DNA from: Molossus alvarezi
Taxonomy: Eukaryota > Chordata > Mammalia > Chiroptera > Molossidae
Assembly (NCBI GenBank): GCA_037176705.1
Contig: CM073907.1
Span: 15,035,001-15,099,000 of the forward strand
Length of the DNA stretch: 64,000 nucleotides
Direction: 5' to 3'
The notes beneath the pieces were generated by a model that searched no databases, had not been told where the DNA came from, and saw only the letters and a program-made list of their open reading frames with translations. The position numbers and the translations under genes are program-made. Shown piece by piece: positions 1 through 10,061 of this stretch (position 1 is its first letter; every line of letters starts with the position of its first letter).

Positions 1-34
1 TAGAGACGAGGAGTCTAAATTTCCTCTTAATGAC
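1..34 (+). pseudogene. NUMT tRNA-Lys, 3' end
   Basis: The last part of mitochondrial tRNA-Lys (T arm and acceptor) lies directly before the ATP8 start, as in all mammalian mtDNA. The 5' part is outside the window. Confidence 0.7.
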
Positions 35-235
35 ATGCCTCAGCTCAATACATCAACATGATTTATTACTAGCCTATCAATAATTCTAAAAATTTTATTA
101 TACAACTAAAAATTTTAAAATACCTTTATTCAAATCCAGAGACAATATCTGTAAAATCATTAAAACACTCAACTTCCTGATATACCAAATAAAACAAAAT
201 ATGTTTGCCTCATTCATTACCCCTATGATAATAGG
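35..235 (+). pseudogene. MT-ATP8: NUMT ATP8 pseudogene
   Basis: It starts ATG and reads MPQLNTSTWF under the mitochondrial code (TGA = Trp), the conserved N terminus of ATP synthase subunit 8. The length is the usual ~200 bp and it overlaps ATP6 by about 45 bp as expected. In-frame TAA codons after about 25 codons (for example near 116) break it. It belonged to the membrane Fo part of ATP synthase; here it is non-functional. Confidence 0.9.
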
Positions 236-862
236 CCTACATATTGTTATCTTATATATTATATTCCCAACCATCCTATTCCCATCAACTATATGCTTAA
301 TTATAAACCACATTATTGCAATACAATGACTTACTCATTTAACATCAAAACAAATAATAACTATTCACAACAAAAAAGGCCAAACATGGACTCTTAGACT
401 AATATAATTAATTATATTTATCAGGTCAACAAACCTTTTAGGCCTCCTTCCACACTCATTTACTCCAACTACACAACTCTCAATAAACCTTGGTATAGCA
501 ATCTCTTTATGAGAAGAAACAGTAATCTTAAATTTTCAACACAAAACAAAAGCATCATAAGCACATTTCCTACCTCAAGGTACTCCATTACCTCTAATTC
601 CTATACTAGTAATTATCCAAACAATCAGTTTATTTATCCAACCAATAGCTTTAGCAGTACAACTACCTGCCAACATTACTGCAGGCTACCTTCTTATTCA
701 CCTCATTGGAGGAGCTACTTTAGCTTTAATAAGTATTAGCATAACCAGTGCCCTAATTACATTGATCATTATTGTATTATTAACTATTTTAGAGTTTACC
801 ATTGCCCTTATTCAAGCTTATGTCTTCACCTTACTAGTCTATAGTTACATGACAATGCCTAA
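189..862 (+). pseudogene. MT-ATP6: NUMT ATP6 pseudogene
   Basis: It begins ATA AAA CAA AAT ATG TTT GCC, matching the ATP6 N terminus (…NLFASFITP). It ends at TAA just before the COX3 ATG with the normal one-base overlap. The ~674-bp length is close to the functional 680 bp. Stop codons and small indels interrupt the frame. The original product is subunit a of mitochondrial ATP synthase. Confidence 0.9.
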
Positions 863-1637
863 TGACCCACCAAACACATACTTATCACATAGTAAATCCT
901 AGACCTTGACCACTAACAGAAGCTCTATCAGCCCTACTACTAACTACAGGACTAGTTATATGATTCCACTTCAAGTCTTCCCTATTACTTTCCATTGGAT
1001 TAATCACCAATAGTCTATCCATATGTCAATGATGATGAGACATTATTCGAGAAAGCACATTTTATGGCCACTATATACCAATTGTCAAAAAAAGACTTTG
1101 ATACAAAGTAACTTTATTTATCTTATCAGAAGTATTATTTTTCTCAAGATTTTTTTGAGCTTTCTACCATTCAAGTGTAGCTCCAACTCCAGAACTTGGA
1201 GGTTATTGACCTCCAGCAGACATCAATACACTAAATCCATTAGAAGTGCCTCTTCTAAATATATCTGTCCTTTTAGCCTCAGGAGTTTCTACCACATGAG
1301 CCAATCATAGCTTAATAGAAGGAAACCAAAAACATAATTCAAGCTTTATTTATCACGATCAGCCTAGGATTATATTTTATATTACTTCAAGTTTCTGAAT
1401 ATTATGAAACATCATTTTTCTATCTCTGATGCAATTTATGGTTCAACTTTCTTTATAGCCACAGTCTTTCATGGTTTACATGTAATTATTGGATCTGCCT
1501 CCTTAATTGTGTTTTCTACATCAACTAAAATTCCACTTCACATTTAACCACCATTTTGGCTTTGAGGCAGCTGCTTGATACAGACACTTTGTAGACATAG
1601 TATGACTTACATATATCAATCTATTGATGAGGCTCAT
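862..1637 (+). pseudogene. MT-CO3: NUMT COX3 pseudogene
   Basis: It starts ATGACCCACCAAACACATAC, the conserved [20 protein letters not shown] N terminus of cytochrome oxidase subunit III. It ends …TGATGAGGCTCAT before tRNA-Gly, giving ~776 bp against the usual 784. Indels (for example near 1100-1140 and 1310-1340) shift the frame, so it cannot make the protein. Confidence 0.92.
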
Positions 1638-1704
1638 AATCTTTAAGTATCAATTAGTACAATTGACTTCCAATCCATTAATTTCAGTATAACCCAAAGA
1701 AGAA
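1638..1704 (+). pseudogene. MT-TG: NUMT tRNA-Gly (copy 1)
   Basis: Mitochondrial tRNA-Gly between COX3 and ND3, with the anticodon-loop context GACTTCCAATC (anticodon TCC). A diverged second copy is at 7658-7724. Confidence 0.85.
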
Positions 1705-2042
1705 TAATCAACACAGCAATTACACTACTCATTAACACTCGTCTAGCATTTCTACTTATTCTAATCACATTCTGATGACCACAAACTAACATTCATAATG
1801 AAAAAGCAAGTCCTTATGAATGTGGCTTTGACCCTATAGGCTCAGCACACCTACCTTTCTCAATAAACTTCTTTTTAATAGTACATTCTTACTTTTCAAC
1901 CTAGAAATCACTCTTGCCCTACAACTACTATGAGCTTCTCAAAGTAGTCATCTATAAACAATACGTATTACAGCCTTAGTGCTTATTCTATTAATTATTG
2001 TCTAAATTATGAACTCAAAGAGAACTAGAATTATCCAGATAA
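1704..2042 (+). pseudogene. MT-ND3: NUMT ND3 pseudogene (copy 1)
   Basis: It starts ATA ATC AAC and carries the conserved stretch encoding YECGFDP (…TATGAATGTGGCTTTGACCC). It ends before tRNA-Arg. Length is ~339 bp against the usual ~347. Deletions in the middle (near 1880) break the frame. It derives from complex I subunit ND3. Copy 2 is at 7725-8067. Confidence 0.9.
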
Positions 2043-2110
2043 TGGTAGTTAGTTTAAATAACACAAGTGATTTTGACTCACTAGATCATGATCATATTTA
2101 TAACTATCAA
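2043..2110 (+). pseudogene. MT-TR: NUMT tRNA-Arg (copy 1)
   Basis: The mitochondrial tRNA-Arg pattern starts TGGTAGTTAGTTTAAA and lies between ND3 and ND4L. The anticodon-loop region reads TTTTGACTC rather than the expected TTTCGACTC, a C-to-T change typical of decayed CpG. Confidence 0.8.
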
Positions 2111-2407
2111 ATGTCCATAACTTATATTAACAAATTACTAGCATTTGAAGTCTCCCTGATAGGATTACTTATATATCAGTCTCATATAATAGCATCCCTG
2201 CTATGTTTAAAAGGTATAATATTATCCCTATTTGTCTTTATATCCATAATAATTTTAAAAACACATATAATACTAGCTAGCATAGTTCTGATTATCTTAT
2301 TAGTAGTCAAAACTTGTGAAGCTACTCTAGGCTTATCTTTACTAGTAATAGTGTAAAACAATTAAGGAGTGGACTATGTACAAAATCTAAATCTTCTTTA
2401 ATGTTAA
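2111..2407 (+). pseudogene. MT-ND4L: NUMT ND4L pseudogene (copy 1)
   Basis: ATG TCC ATA ACT TAT ATT AAC is the conserved MSMTYIN start of complex I subunit ND4L. The length is the standard 297 bp, and the end overlaps the ND4 ATG (2401) by 7 bases as in functional mtDNA. Stop codons appear only on nuclear reading; the mitochondrial frame is nearly open, making it one of the least damaged NUMT genes. Confidence 0.88.
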
Positions 2408-2887
2408 AAATTATTATTCCAGCATTAATACTTATTCCACTCATATGTCTTTCAAAACATAGTACAATCTGAATTAAGTCCACCACCTACAGCCTACTGA
2501 TCAGTTTTATATGTTTCCCTTTTATAAACCAATTTAATGACAACAGTCTTAACTCATCTATAGTATTCTTTTGAAACTCCTTATCTACCTCACTCTTCAT
2601 ACAAATAATATGACTCTTACCACTAATAATTATCACCAGCCAATTCCACCTTCTTAAAAATCTATAACATGTAAAAATTAGATATTACTATATTAATACA
2701 CTTAAAAGTATGTCTGATTATAACATTCTCAGTGACAGAAGAAATCTTCTATATCTTATTTGAAGCTACTCTTGTCCCCATACTAATTATTATTACCTGC
2801 TGTGGAGGCCAAACAGAATAACTCAATGCAGAATTTTATTTTTCATTTTATACATTAGTAGAGTCATTACCTTTACTAGTAGCTCTT

Positions 2888-3270
2888 TTTTTTTTTTTTA
2901 CTGTGTGATTCCATTTGTATAATATTTTTTTAAAATCTTTATTGTGGGATGTGAAATGTATTACACATGTTCCACATTTTTCCCCCATTGACCCCCTCCT
3001 CCTCACTCCCGCCCCCCTCTCGCCTTTTCCCAAACTATTGCCCGTGTCCATTGGTTATGCATGTAAGTTCTTTGGTTTATTTCTCCCCACCCCCCATCCC
3101 CTTTCCCTTTGAGGTTTGTCAGTCTAGCAATGAATTTGTACTTCTTAATTGCTTCACCTTTTTTACCCATTCCCCCAACCCCCCACCCAACTGGCAACAA
3201 AATGTTCTCTGTATCTATGAGAATGTTTCTGTTCTACCTGTTCATTTTGTTTGTAGATTCCATTGTGTTT
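2888..3270 (-). repeat. Extra L1-like 3' end beyond the first poly-A
   Basis: The L1 3'UTR proper ends in a T-rich (antisense poly-A) tract near 3271-3290. A further ~380 bp that looks like the 3' end of another L1 subfamily (including 'catgt…gtccattgg', C-rich runs) lies between that tract and the terminal poly-T at 2888. All of it is inside the TSD. It is either a 3' transduction or a nested insertion. Confidence 0.6.
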
Positions 3271-3516
3271 TTTTTTTAATTTTTTATTTTGTTTGTTACA
3301 GATATTTTACCTTTTTTACCCCATTGGCATCCCCCTCCCCACTGCACCCCTGCCCCATCCCTGGCTTAGTTGTCCATGTCCATTGGTCATGCATACATGC
3401 ATATAAATTCTGTGGTTTATCTTTTCCCACCCCCCCACCCCTCTTCTGAGGGATGTCAGTCTGTGCCCTACTTTTATGTGTCTGGGTCTACTGTATTCCT
3501 CAGACTGTTATGTTCA

Positions 3517-4258
3517 TTATATTCCGTATATAAATGAGATCATGTGGTATTTATCTTTTTCTGATTGGCTTATTTCACTTAGGATAATACTTTCCAGGTC
3601 CCTCCATGTCATCTCAAAGGATAAGAGATCTTTCTTTCTTACAGCTGCATAGTACTCCATTGTGTATATGTACCACAGCTTTTTTATCCATTCGTCTACT
3701 GATGGACACTTGGGCTGTTTCCAGATCTTAGCTATTGTAAATAGTGCTGCTATGAACATGGGGGTACATATATTCTTCCTGATTGGTGTTTCAGGCTTCT
3801 TAGTGTATATTCCTAGAAGTGGGATCACTGGGTCAAATGGAAGTTCAATTTTTAATTTTTTAAGGTAACACCATAGTGTTCTCCACAGTGGCTGCACCAG
3901 TCTGCATTCCCACCACCAGTGTATTAGAGTCCCCTTTTCTCCACACCCTCGCCAACACTTGTTGTTTGATGATTTGTTGATGGCAGCCATTCTGATAGGT
4001 GTGAGGTGATACCTCATTGTTGTTTTAATTTGCATCTCTCTGATGATTAGTGACATTGAGCATTTCTTCATATGTCTCTTGGCCATTTGTATGTCCTGTT
4101 TGGAGAGGTGTCTATTCAGCTCCTCTGCCCATTTATTTAAATTGGGTTCTTTGTCTTCCTTTTGTTGAGTTGCATGATCACTCTATATATATTGGAAATT
4201 AACCCCTTATCTGATATATCATTGGCAATGATGTTCTCCCATACAGTGGGTTTCCTTC
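3517..4258 (-). pseudogene. L1 ORF2 C-terminal remnant
   Basis: The minus-strand reading shows the L1 ORF2 tail: a cysteine motif [18 protein letters not shown] (C-x3-C-x7-H-x4-C), then [20 protein letters not shown] and [15 protein letters not shown], ending in a stop at 3517. It is the C-terminal zinc-knuckle region of the retrotransposon polyprotein. Catalytic domains are absent because of the internal deletion. Confidence 0.9.
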
Positions 4259-4293
4259 CATTGTTGATAGATATGTATTCATTGCCATTTTGT

Positions 4294-5483
4294 TTATTCA
4301 TGTATTTTATCTTTTTCTTCAAAAAGACCCTTCATCATTTCATATAATAACGATTTGGTGGTGATGAACTCCTTTAACTTTTTCTTGTCTGGGAAAGTTT
4401 TTATATAGCCATTGATTCTAAATGACAGCTTTGCAGGATAGAGTAATCTTGGTTGTAGGTTCTTGCTTTTCATCACTCTGAATATTTCTTGCCACTCCCT
4501 TCTGGCCTGCAAAGTTTCTTTTGAGAAATCAGCTGACAGCCTAATGGGAACGCCCTTGTAGGTAACTACCTGCCTTTCTCTCTCTTTTTTTTATTTTTTT
4601 ATCCTCACCCGAGGACATTTTTCCATTTTTTACTCAGATAGACCAGGAAGGAGAGAGAGGAAGAGAGAGAAACATCGACGTGAAAGGGACACATCAAGTG
4701 GCCACCACCCACACGAACCAACCAGGGCCGGGGACAAACTGCAGCCAAGGTACATGCCCTTAGCGGGAACCGAACCCGGGTCTCTCTAGACAGCAGGCCA
4801 ACGCTCTAACCGCTGAGCCAAACCGGCCAGGGCTAGCTGCCTTTCTCTTGCTGCTTTTAAGATTTTCTCTTTGTCTTGAACCTTTTGCATTTTGATGATG
4901 ATGTGTCTTGGTGTGGGCCTCTTGGGGTCCATCTTGTTTGGGACTCTCTGTGCTTCCTGGACTTGTATGTCTGTTTCCTTCAACAAGTTAGAAAAGTTTT
5001 CTGCCATTATGGTTTCAAACAGGTTTTCGATTTCTTGTTCTCTTCTCCTTCTGGTAACCCCAAGATGCGAATGTTGGCACGCTTGAAGTTATCCCAGAGG
5101 TTTCTTACACTATCCTCATTTTTTTGGATTCTTTTTTCTTTTTGCTATTCTGATTGGGCATTTTTTGCTTCCTTATATTCCAAATCAATGGTTTGCTCCT
5201 TGGATTTACATACTCTATTATTGAAGCTGTGTAAATTATTCTTTATTTCAGTTAATGCCTCCTTCAATTCTAACTGTGCTTCCATGATTTCTAACTGGTC
5301 CTTTTTTATGCTCTTGAGGCCCTCCCTAAGTTTACTGAGGTTCTCACTAAGTTCATTGAGCATCCTTATAAGCAGTATTTTGAACTCAGCGTCTGTTAGG
5401 TTGCTTATCTCCCTTTCGCTTAGTTCTTTTCTTGGGGTTTTGTTCTGTTCTTTCATTTGGGACCTGTTTCTTTGTCTCATCAT
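4294..5483 (-). pseudogene. L1 ORF1 (RNA-binding protein), split by a SINE
   Basis: On the minus strand, ATG at 5483 gives MMRQRNRSQMKEQ, followed by a coiled-coil-like, charged segment (residues ~20-110). The RRM and C-terminal region follow (MAENFSNLLKETDIQVQEAQ, RPTPRHIIIKM, QARREWQEIFRVMK), ending in TAA at 4294. Removing the SINE and its TSD leaves ~307 codons, the normal size for L1 ORF1p, an RNA-binding chaperone trimer. The frame is damaged in the middle (about 5010-5145) and by the SINE. It is of the common laurasiatherian type, unlike the ORF1 of the L1s after 33 kb. Confidence 0.88.
4582..4832 (-). mobile_element. VES-type SINE inside the L1 ORF1
   Basis: Reverse complement of the bat tRNA-derived SINE: CCTCACCCGAGGA near the tail, then the CT-rich stretch (as GA), and CCGGCCAGGGC at the head. 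A 16-bp TSD (CTACCTGCCTTTCTCT at 4566-4581, CTAGCTGCCTTTCTCT at 4833-4848) differs at one base. This is a SINE in an L1 in a NUMT. Confidence 0.93.
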
Positions 5484-7227
5484 TTTGGCTGCCTCCCTGT
5501 GTTTGTTTCAGTGTATTACTTAATGAGAGGTATGGGACTCGCTGAGACCAGATGCTGCTTGTTTGAAGGAATTTAGGAAAAACCTGAAGCAGGATCCAAG
5601 ACAGGCTAATCCTATGGTTAAGCAAGCGGCAACAGCTTACGTGGGCTTGGAAGTTGGGTGGGGTGGGGTGGGGTGGGGCCACCAGTGTGAGCCAGGTTGC
5701 TGGAGTCCCAGATATGGCGACTGTCTGCAGCCCCAGGGAAGGGCTCACCAATGGAACAAAGGCCTCTTACAGCACTTTTGTCCCTGAGAAAGCTCCCTCT
5801 CCAGCCCTCGCTCCAGTGCCAAACAGCTCAGTTCTTTCCTGTATGTCTCTGGTGCACCTTGAGATGCCTCCCCGTCCGAGCTTAGAGGGAGAGAGTCTGA
5901 TAAATTCGCACGCGGGCCCTTCAATGAGCTGTCTGGGGCTCCAGCCACATCAACATCCCTGAGCCTCAGTTTCTGCTGGTTTTTCCAGTCAGAAGTTATG
6001 GGGACTTCTCTTTCTGGCACTGGAACTCTGAGTGGGGCACCTGTTGTGAGATGGGGACCCCTCAGTCTTCGGGAAGGACCTTCCCAGCCAAGGTATCCTC
6101 CTGATTTTTATCTGCCACACTTGGGTGTGGGACCAGCCTGTCACGCCTCTGCTCCTCCTACCAGTCTGGATGTGGCTGCTGCTTTAATTCCGTAGTTGTA
6201 GGACTTCCATTAAGCTTGATTTCAGGTGGTTTTGAATGATGGTTGTTCTGTAATTTAGTTGTAACCTTGATGTGGTTGTGGGAGGACACGATACAGCGTT
6301 TACCTACGCTGCCATCTTGACCGGAAGTCTCACTGGTAGCTCTTACCTATATTCAAAATTACATAGGCTCTCTAAACTTCCTACTCATGCAATATTGAAT
6401 TAAGCCATTACCAAATAACTGAGCTAACTTCTTACTATGACTAGCATATATCATTGCCTTTATAGTCAAAATACCATTATATGGCCTTCACCTCTGATTA
6501 CCAAAAGCACATGTTGAAGCTCCAATTGCAGGCTCAATATTACTAGTATCTGTGCTATTAAAACTAGGGAATATGGTATAATAAGTATTTCAATTTTACT
6601 AAATCTATTACCAATATTATAACTTGCCCATTTCTAATAGTATCTTTATGAGGCATAATTATAACTAGTTCAATTTGTTTATGCCAAACAGATCTTAAAT
6701 CTCTTATTATACACTCATCAGTCAGCCACATAGCACTGGCAATTGTAGCAATTCTCATCCAACCCCCAAGAAGTTACATAGGAACAACAGCAATAATAAT
6801 TGCACATGGGCTTACTTCATCATTGTTATTCTGTCTAGCAAATTAAAACTATGAATTAATCCACAGTAGAACACTAATTTTAGCCCAGTGCCTACAAATA
6901 ATTCTCCCACTAAAGGCAGCTTGATGACATTGCAAGCCTTACTAAATTAGCAATACCACTATCAATTAACTTAATTGGAGAATTACTCATAATGATATCA
7001 ACATTCTCCTGATCAAACTTTTCTATTATTTTAATAGGAATCAATATTATTATTACAGCTTTATATTCATTATACATGCTAATTATAACTCAGTGGAAAA
7101 AAGCATACACACCATATTAATAATATTAAGTCTTCCTAAATGTGAGAAAATACACTAAACGCTCTTCACCTTACAGCCCTCTTATTATTATCAATCGGCC
7201 CAAAAACTATTTTGGGTATTTCATACC

Positions 7228-7294
7228 ATAAATACAGTTTAACTAAAACATTAGATTGTTAATCTAACAGTAGAGGCTAAATCTCTTATTTACT
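7228..7294 (+). pseudogene. MT-TH: NUMT tRNA-His (copy 1)
   Basis: Follows ND4 and has the tRNA-His body (…AGTTTAACTAAAACATTAGA…). The anticodon GTG has become GTT in the loop (ATTGTTAAT). Copy 2 near 10062-10390 is split by a SINE. Confidence 0.85.
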
Positions 7295-7353
7295 GAAAAA
7301 GAATGCAAAAACTGCTCACTCATTGCTACCACACCCAATAATGTGGCTTTTTC
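7295..7353 (+). pseudogene. MT-TS2: NUMT tRNA-Ser(AGY) (copy 1)
   Basis: The ~59-nt D-armless tRNA-Ser (GAAAAAGAATGC…GCTTTTTC) sits between tRNA-His and tRNA-Leu in the normal HSL cluster. The ends pair as GAAAAAG / CTTTTTC. The anticodon region GCT is visible. Confidence 0.85.
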
Positions 7354-7418
7354 AAACTTTCAAAGGATAGAAGTTATGTACTGGTCTTTGGAACCAAAGA
7401 ATTGGTGCAACTCAAAAT
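7354..7418 (+). pseudogene. MT-TL2: NUMT tRNA-Leu(CUN) (copy 1)
   Basis: Third tRNA of the His-Ser-Leu cluster, starting AAACTTTCAAAGGATAG and running to the ND5 start. It contains the GGTCTTTGGAACC anticodon stem-loop region. Confidence 0.8.
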
Positions 7419-7652
7419 AAATGTAATAAACCTATTCTCTATTTCAATAATACTGTCACTAACAATATTAATTGTACCAATTTTTATAATTATTTTCAAC
7501 AAACAAAAACACATCTCCTATCCTACCTATGTAAACACTATAACCTTTTATTCTTTCACCTTCAGCCTATTCTCATATTCATTTGCTCTGAGCAAAAAGC
7601 AATAGTTTCCAACTGACATTGAATAACAATTCAAACTATAGTTATCACTAAG
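7417..7652 (+). pseudogene. MT-ND5: NUMT ND5 5' fragment (copy 1)
   Basis: ATA AAT GTA ATA AAC CTA TTC is the ND5 start. Homology to the second copy (10513 onward) stops at about 7652 inside …GTTATCACTAAGCT. There the sequence changes to the last bases of COX3 plus tRNA-Gly. Only ~236 of ~1820 bp remain; it was cut off by the tandem-duplication junction. Confidence 0.9.
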
Positions 7653-7657
7653 CTCAT

Positions 7658-7724
7658 ATTGTTTTAGTATTAATTAGTACAATTGACTTCTAATCAATTA
7701 GTTTCAGTATAACCCAACAAAGAA
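7658..7724 (+). pseudogene. MT-TG: NUMT tRNA-Gly (copy 2)
   Basis: Second copy of tRNA-Gly, starting TTGTTTTAGTATTAATTAGT, directly after the duplication junction. The anticodon region reads GACTTCTAATC; TCC has changed to TCT. Confidence 0.85.
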
Positions 7725-8067
7725 CACTCAACATAGCAATTACACTAGTACTTCTAGCATCCCTTCTTGTTCTAATTGCATTCTGATGACAACAAACTAA
7801 TATTTATAATTAAAAAAAGACAAGCTCATATAAATGTGGCTTTGACTATATAGGCTCAGCACACCTACTTTTCTCAATAAAATTTATTGAGTAGCCATTA
7901 CATTCTTATACTTTGACCTAGAAATTGTTCTTTTCCTACCACTACCATGAGTTTCTCCAACAAATCATCTAAAAACAATACTTATTATAGCCTTAGTGCT
8001 TATTTTACTATTAATTTTTAGTCTAACTTATGAAAGAAGTCAAAAAGGACTAGAATAATCCACATAA
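7725..8067 (+). pseudogene. MT-ND3: NUMT ND3 pseudogene (copy 2)
   Basis: Second ND3 copy with the diverged start AAC ACT CAA CAT AGC AAT. The conserved AATGTGGCTTTGAC stretch is present near 7835. Small insertions (extra A run near 7812) and stops break the frame. Confidence 0.88.
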
Positions 8068-8130
8068 TGTTAGTTAGTTCAAATAAAACAAGTGATTTCG
8101 ACTTACTAGATAATTATTCATAACTATCAA
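8068..8130 (+). pseudogene. MT-TR: NUMT tRNA-Arg (copy 2)
   Basis: TGTTAGTTAGTTCAAATAAA followed by the anticodon region TTTCGACTTA, which keeps the TCG anticodon context. Located between ND3 and ND4L as expected. Confidence 0.8.
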
Positions 8131-8426
8131 ATGTCCATAACTTATATTAACATTCTACTAGCATTAATAGTCTCCCTAATAGAATTACTTATATATATAG
8201 GTCTAATATAATATCATCCCTGCTATGTTTATAAGGTATAATATTATCCTTATTTGTCCTTATATCAATAACAATTCTTACCACATATATAATCATAGCT
8301 ATCATAGTTCTGATTATCTTATTAGAAATCATAGCTTGCAAAGCTGCTCTAGGCTTACTTCTGCTAGTAATAGTTTCAAACACTTATGGAGTGGACTACA
8401 TACAACATCTAAATCTTCAATGTTAA
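8131..8426 (+). pseudogene. MT-ND4L: NUMT ND4L pseudogene (copy 2)
   Basis: Starts ATG TCC ATA ACT TAT ATT AAC as in copy 1 and overlaps the ND4 ATG at 8420. Compared with copy 1 it has small deletions (near 8203-8215) that shift the frame. Not functional. Confidence 0.88.
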
Positions 8427-10061
8427 AAATTATTATTCCAGCACTGGCCAGTTTGGCTCAGCAATTAGAGCATTGTCCTGTGGTCCGGAGAGACCTGGGT
8501 TTGGTTCCTGCTAAGAGTGCATACCTCCGTTGCAGTTTATCCCCAGCCCAGGTTGGTCATGTGGGTGGCAGCCACTCAATTTGTCCCTTTTGTGTCAATG
8601 TCATATTCTCTCTCTCTCTCTCTCTTCCTCTCTCTCCATCCCACTCTATCTGAACAAAAAATAAAAAAAGTCCTCGGGTGAGGATTAAAAAAAAAAATAT
8701 TCCAACAATAATACTTATTCCATTCACATGACTTTCAAAAAATAGTGCAATCTGAATTACACCCACCACCTACAGCCTAGTAATCAGTTTTATGCGTCTC
8801 CCCCTTATAAACCAATTTAATAATAACAGCCTTAACTCATTTATACTATTCTTCTCAGATTCCTTATCTACACTGCTCTTCATACTAACTGTATGACTCT
8901 TACCACTAATAATTATCACCATCCAATTCCACCTTACCAACTAACCTATAACATGTAAAAAAAAAAACTAGATATTACTATTATAATTATTCCTGATTAT
9001 AACATTTTCAGCAACAGTACTAACTTTCTTCTATATCTTATTTGAAGCTACTCTTGTTCCCAAAGTAATTATTATTACCCACTGAGGAGGCCAAACAAAA
9101 CACTTGAATGCAGAAATTTATTTTCCTTTCCATATATTAGTAGAATCATTACCTTTACTAGTAGCCCTTACCTATTTGCAAAATGACATAGGCTTTCTAA
9201 ACTTTCTACTCCTGCAATACTGAATTAAACCATTACCAAATGTAAGGAGCTAACTCCTTACTATGACTAGCAGGTATTATGGCCTTTATCGTCAAAATAC
9301 CACTATATGGCCTTCACCTCTGATTACCAAAAAGCACATGTTGAAGCTCCAATTGCAGGCTCAATAGTACTAGCAGCTGAACCATTAATATTAAAACTAG
9401 GGGGATATGGCATAATACATACTTCAATTTTACTAATTCCATTACCAATATTATAGCTTGCCCATTCCTAATAGTATCTTTATGAGGCATAATTATAACT
9501 AGTTCAATTTGGTTATGCCAAACAGATCTTAATTTTCTTATTACATACTCATCAGTCAGCCACATAGCACTAGTTATTGTAGCAATCCTCATCCAAATCC
9601 CCTGAGGCTATACTGGAACAACAGCACTAATAATTGCACATGAGCTTACTTCATCACTATTATTCTGTCTGGCAAATTCAAACTACAAATGAATCTAAAG
9701 TCAAAGACTAGTTTTAGCCCGGGGCCTACAAACAATCCTCTCACTAATGGCAGCTTGATTACTTATGCAAACCTTATTAATTTATAATTACCACCATCAA
9801 TTAAATTAATTGGAGAATTATTCATAGTAATATCAACATTCTTCTGATCAAACTATTTTATTTAATATAAATCAATATTATTATCGTAGCTCTATATTCA
9901 TTATACATGCTAATTTTAAATGAACAGAGAAAACAAAACATACACACCATATTAATAATATTAAACCTTCCTATATGTGACAAAATATACTAATAACTCT
10001 TCACCTTACACCCATTCTATTATTATCAATAAACCCAAAATTATTTTGGGTATTTCACACT
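8420..10061 (+). pseudogene. MT-ND4: NUMT ND4 pseudogene (copy 2), split by a SINE
   Basis: ATG TTA AAA ATT ATT ATT CCA GCA starts the second ND4. A SINE occupies 8444-8697, 8 codons in. The remainder runs to the tRNA-His boundary at 10061, so without the SINE the gene is ~1.39 kb, near full length. Indels break the frame in many places. Unlike copy 1 it never received the L1. Confidence 0.92.
8444..8697 (+). mobile_element. VES-type SINE in ND4 copy 2
   Basis: Starts CTGGCCAGTTTGGCTCA, has the tRNA-like head, TC-rich stretch and TCCTCGGGTGAGGATT tail plus poly-A. The 10-bp TSD is TATTCCAGCA (8434-8443) and TATTCCAACA (8698-8707). Confidence 0.92.

Larger units (their letters stand above)
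2888..6331 (-). mobile_element. Internally deleted L1 (HAL1-like) inserted in ND4
   Basis: An antisense L1 with poly-A (read as T) at 2888, flanked by a 13-bp TSD with one mismatch (2875-2887 and 6332-6344). Read on the minus strand it has an intact 5' end (…GGTCAAGATGGCAGCGTAGG), a 5'UTR of ~850 bp (6331-5484), ORF1 (5483-4294), the first ~9 codons of ORF2 (from 4288), then a direct jump to the last ~250 codons of ORF2 (to about 3517) and the 3'UTR. About 3 kb of ORF2 (endonuclease and reverse transcriptase) is missing. A SINE sits inside ORF1. A complete 5' end and TSD with a deleted middle resemble the 'half-L1' (HAL1) class, though here the element may be a one-off deletion. Confidence 0.9.
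2401..7227 (+). pseudogene. MT-ND4: NUMT ND4 pseudogene (copy 1), split by an L1
   Basis: The ATG at 2401 starts ND4 ([13 protein letters not shown]). Coding-like sequence runs to 2887, is interrupted by an antisense L1 (2888-6331), and resumes at about 6345, ending before tRNA-His near 7227. The target site is duplicated (ACTAGTAGCTCTT at 2875-2887, ACTGGTAGCTCTT at 6332-6344). Without the L1 it is ~1.37 kb, close to the full 1378 bp. Frameshifts are scattered throughout. The original product is a proton-pumping membrane subunit of complex I. Confidence 0.93.
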
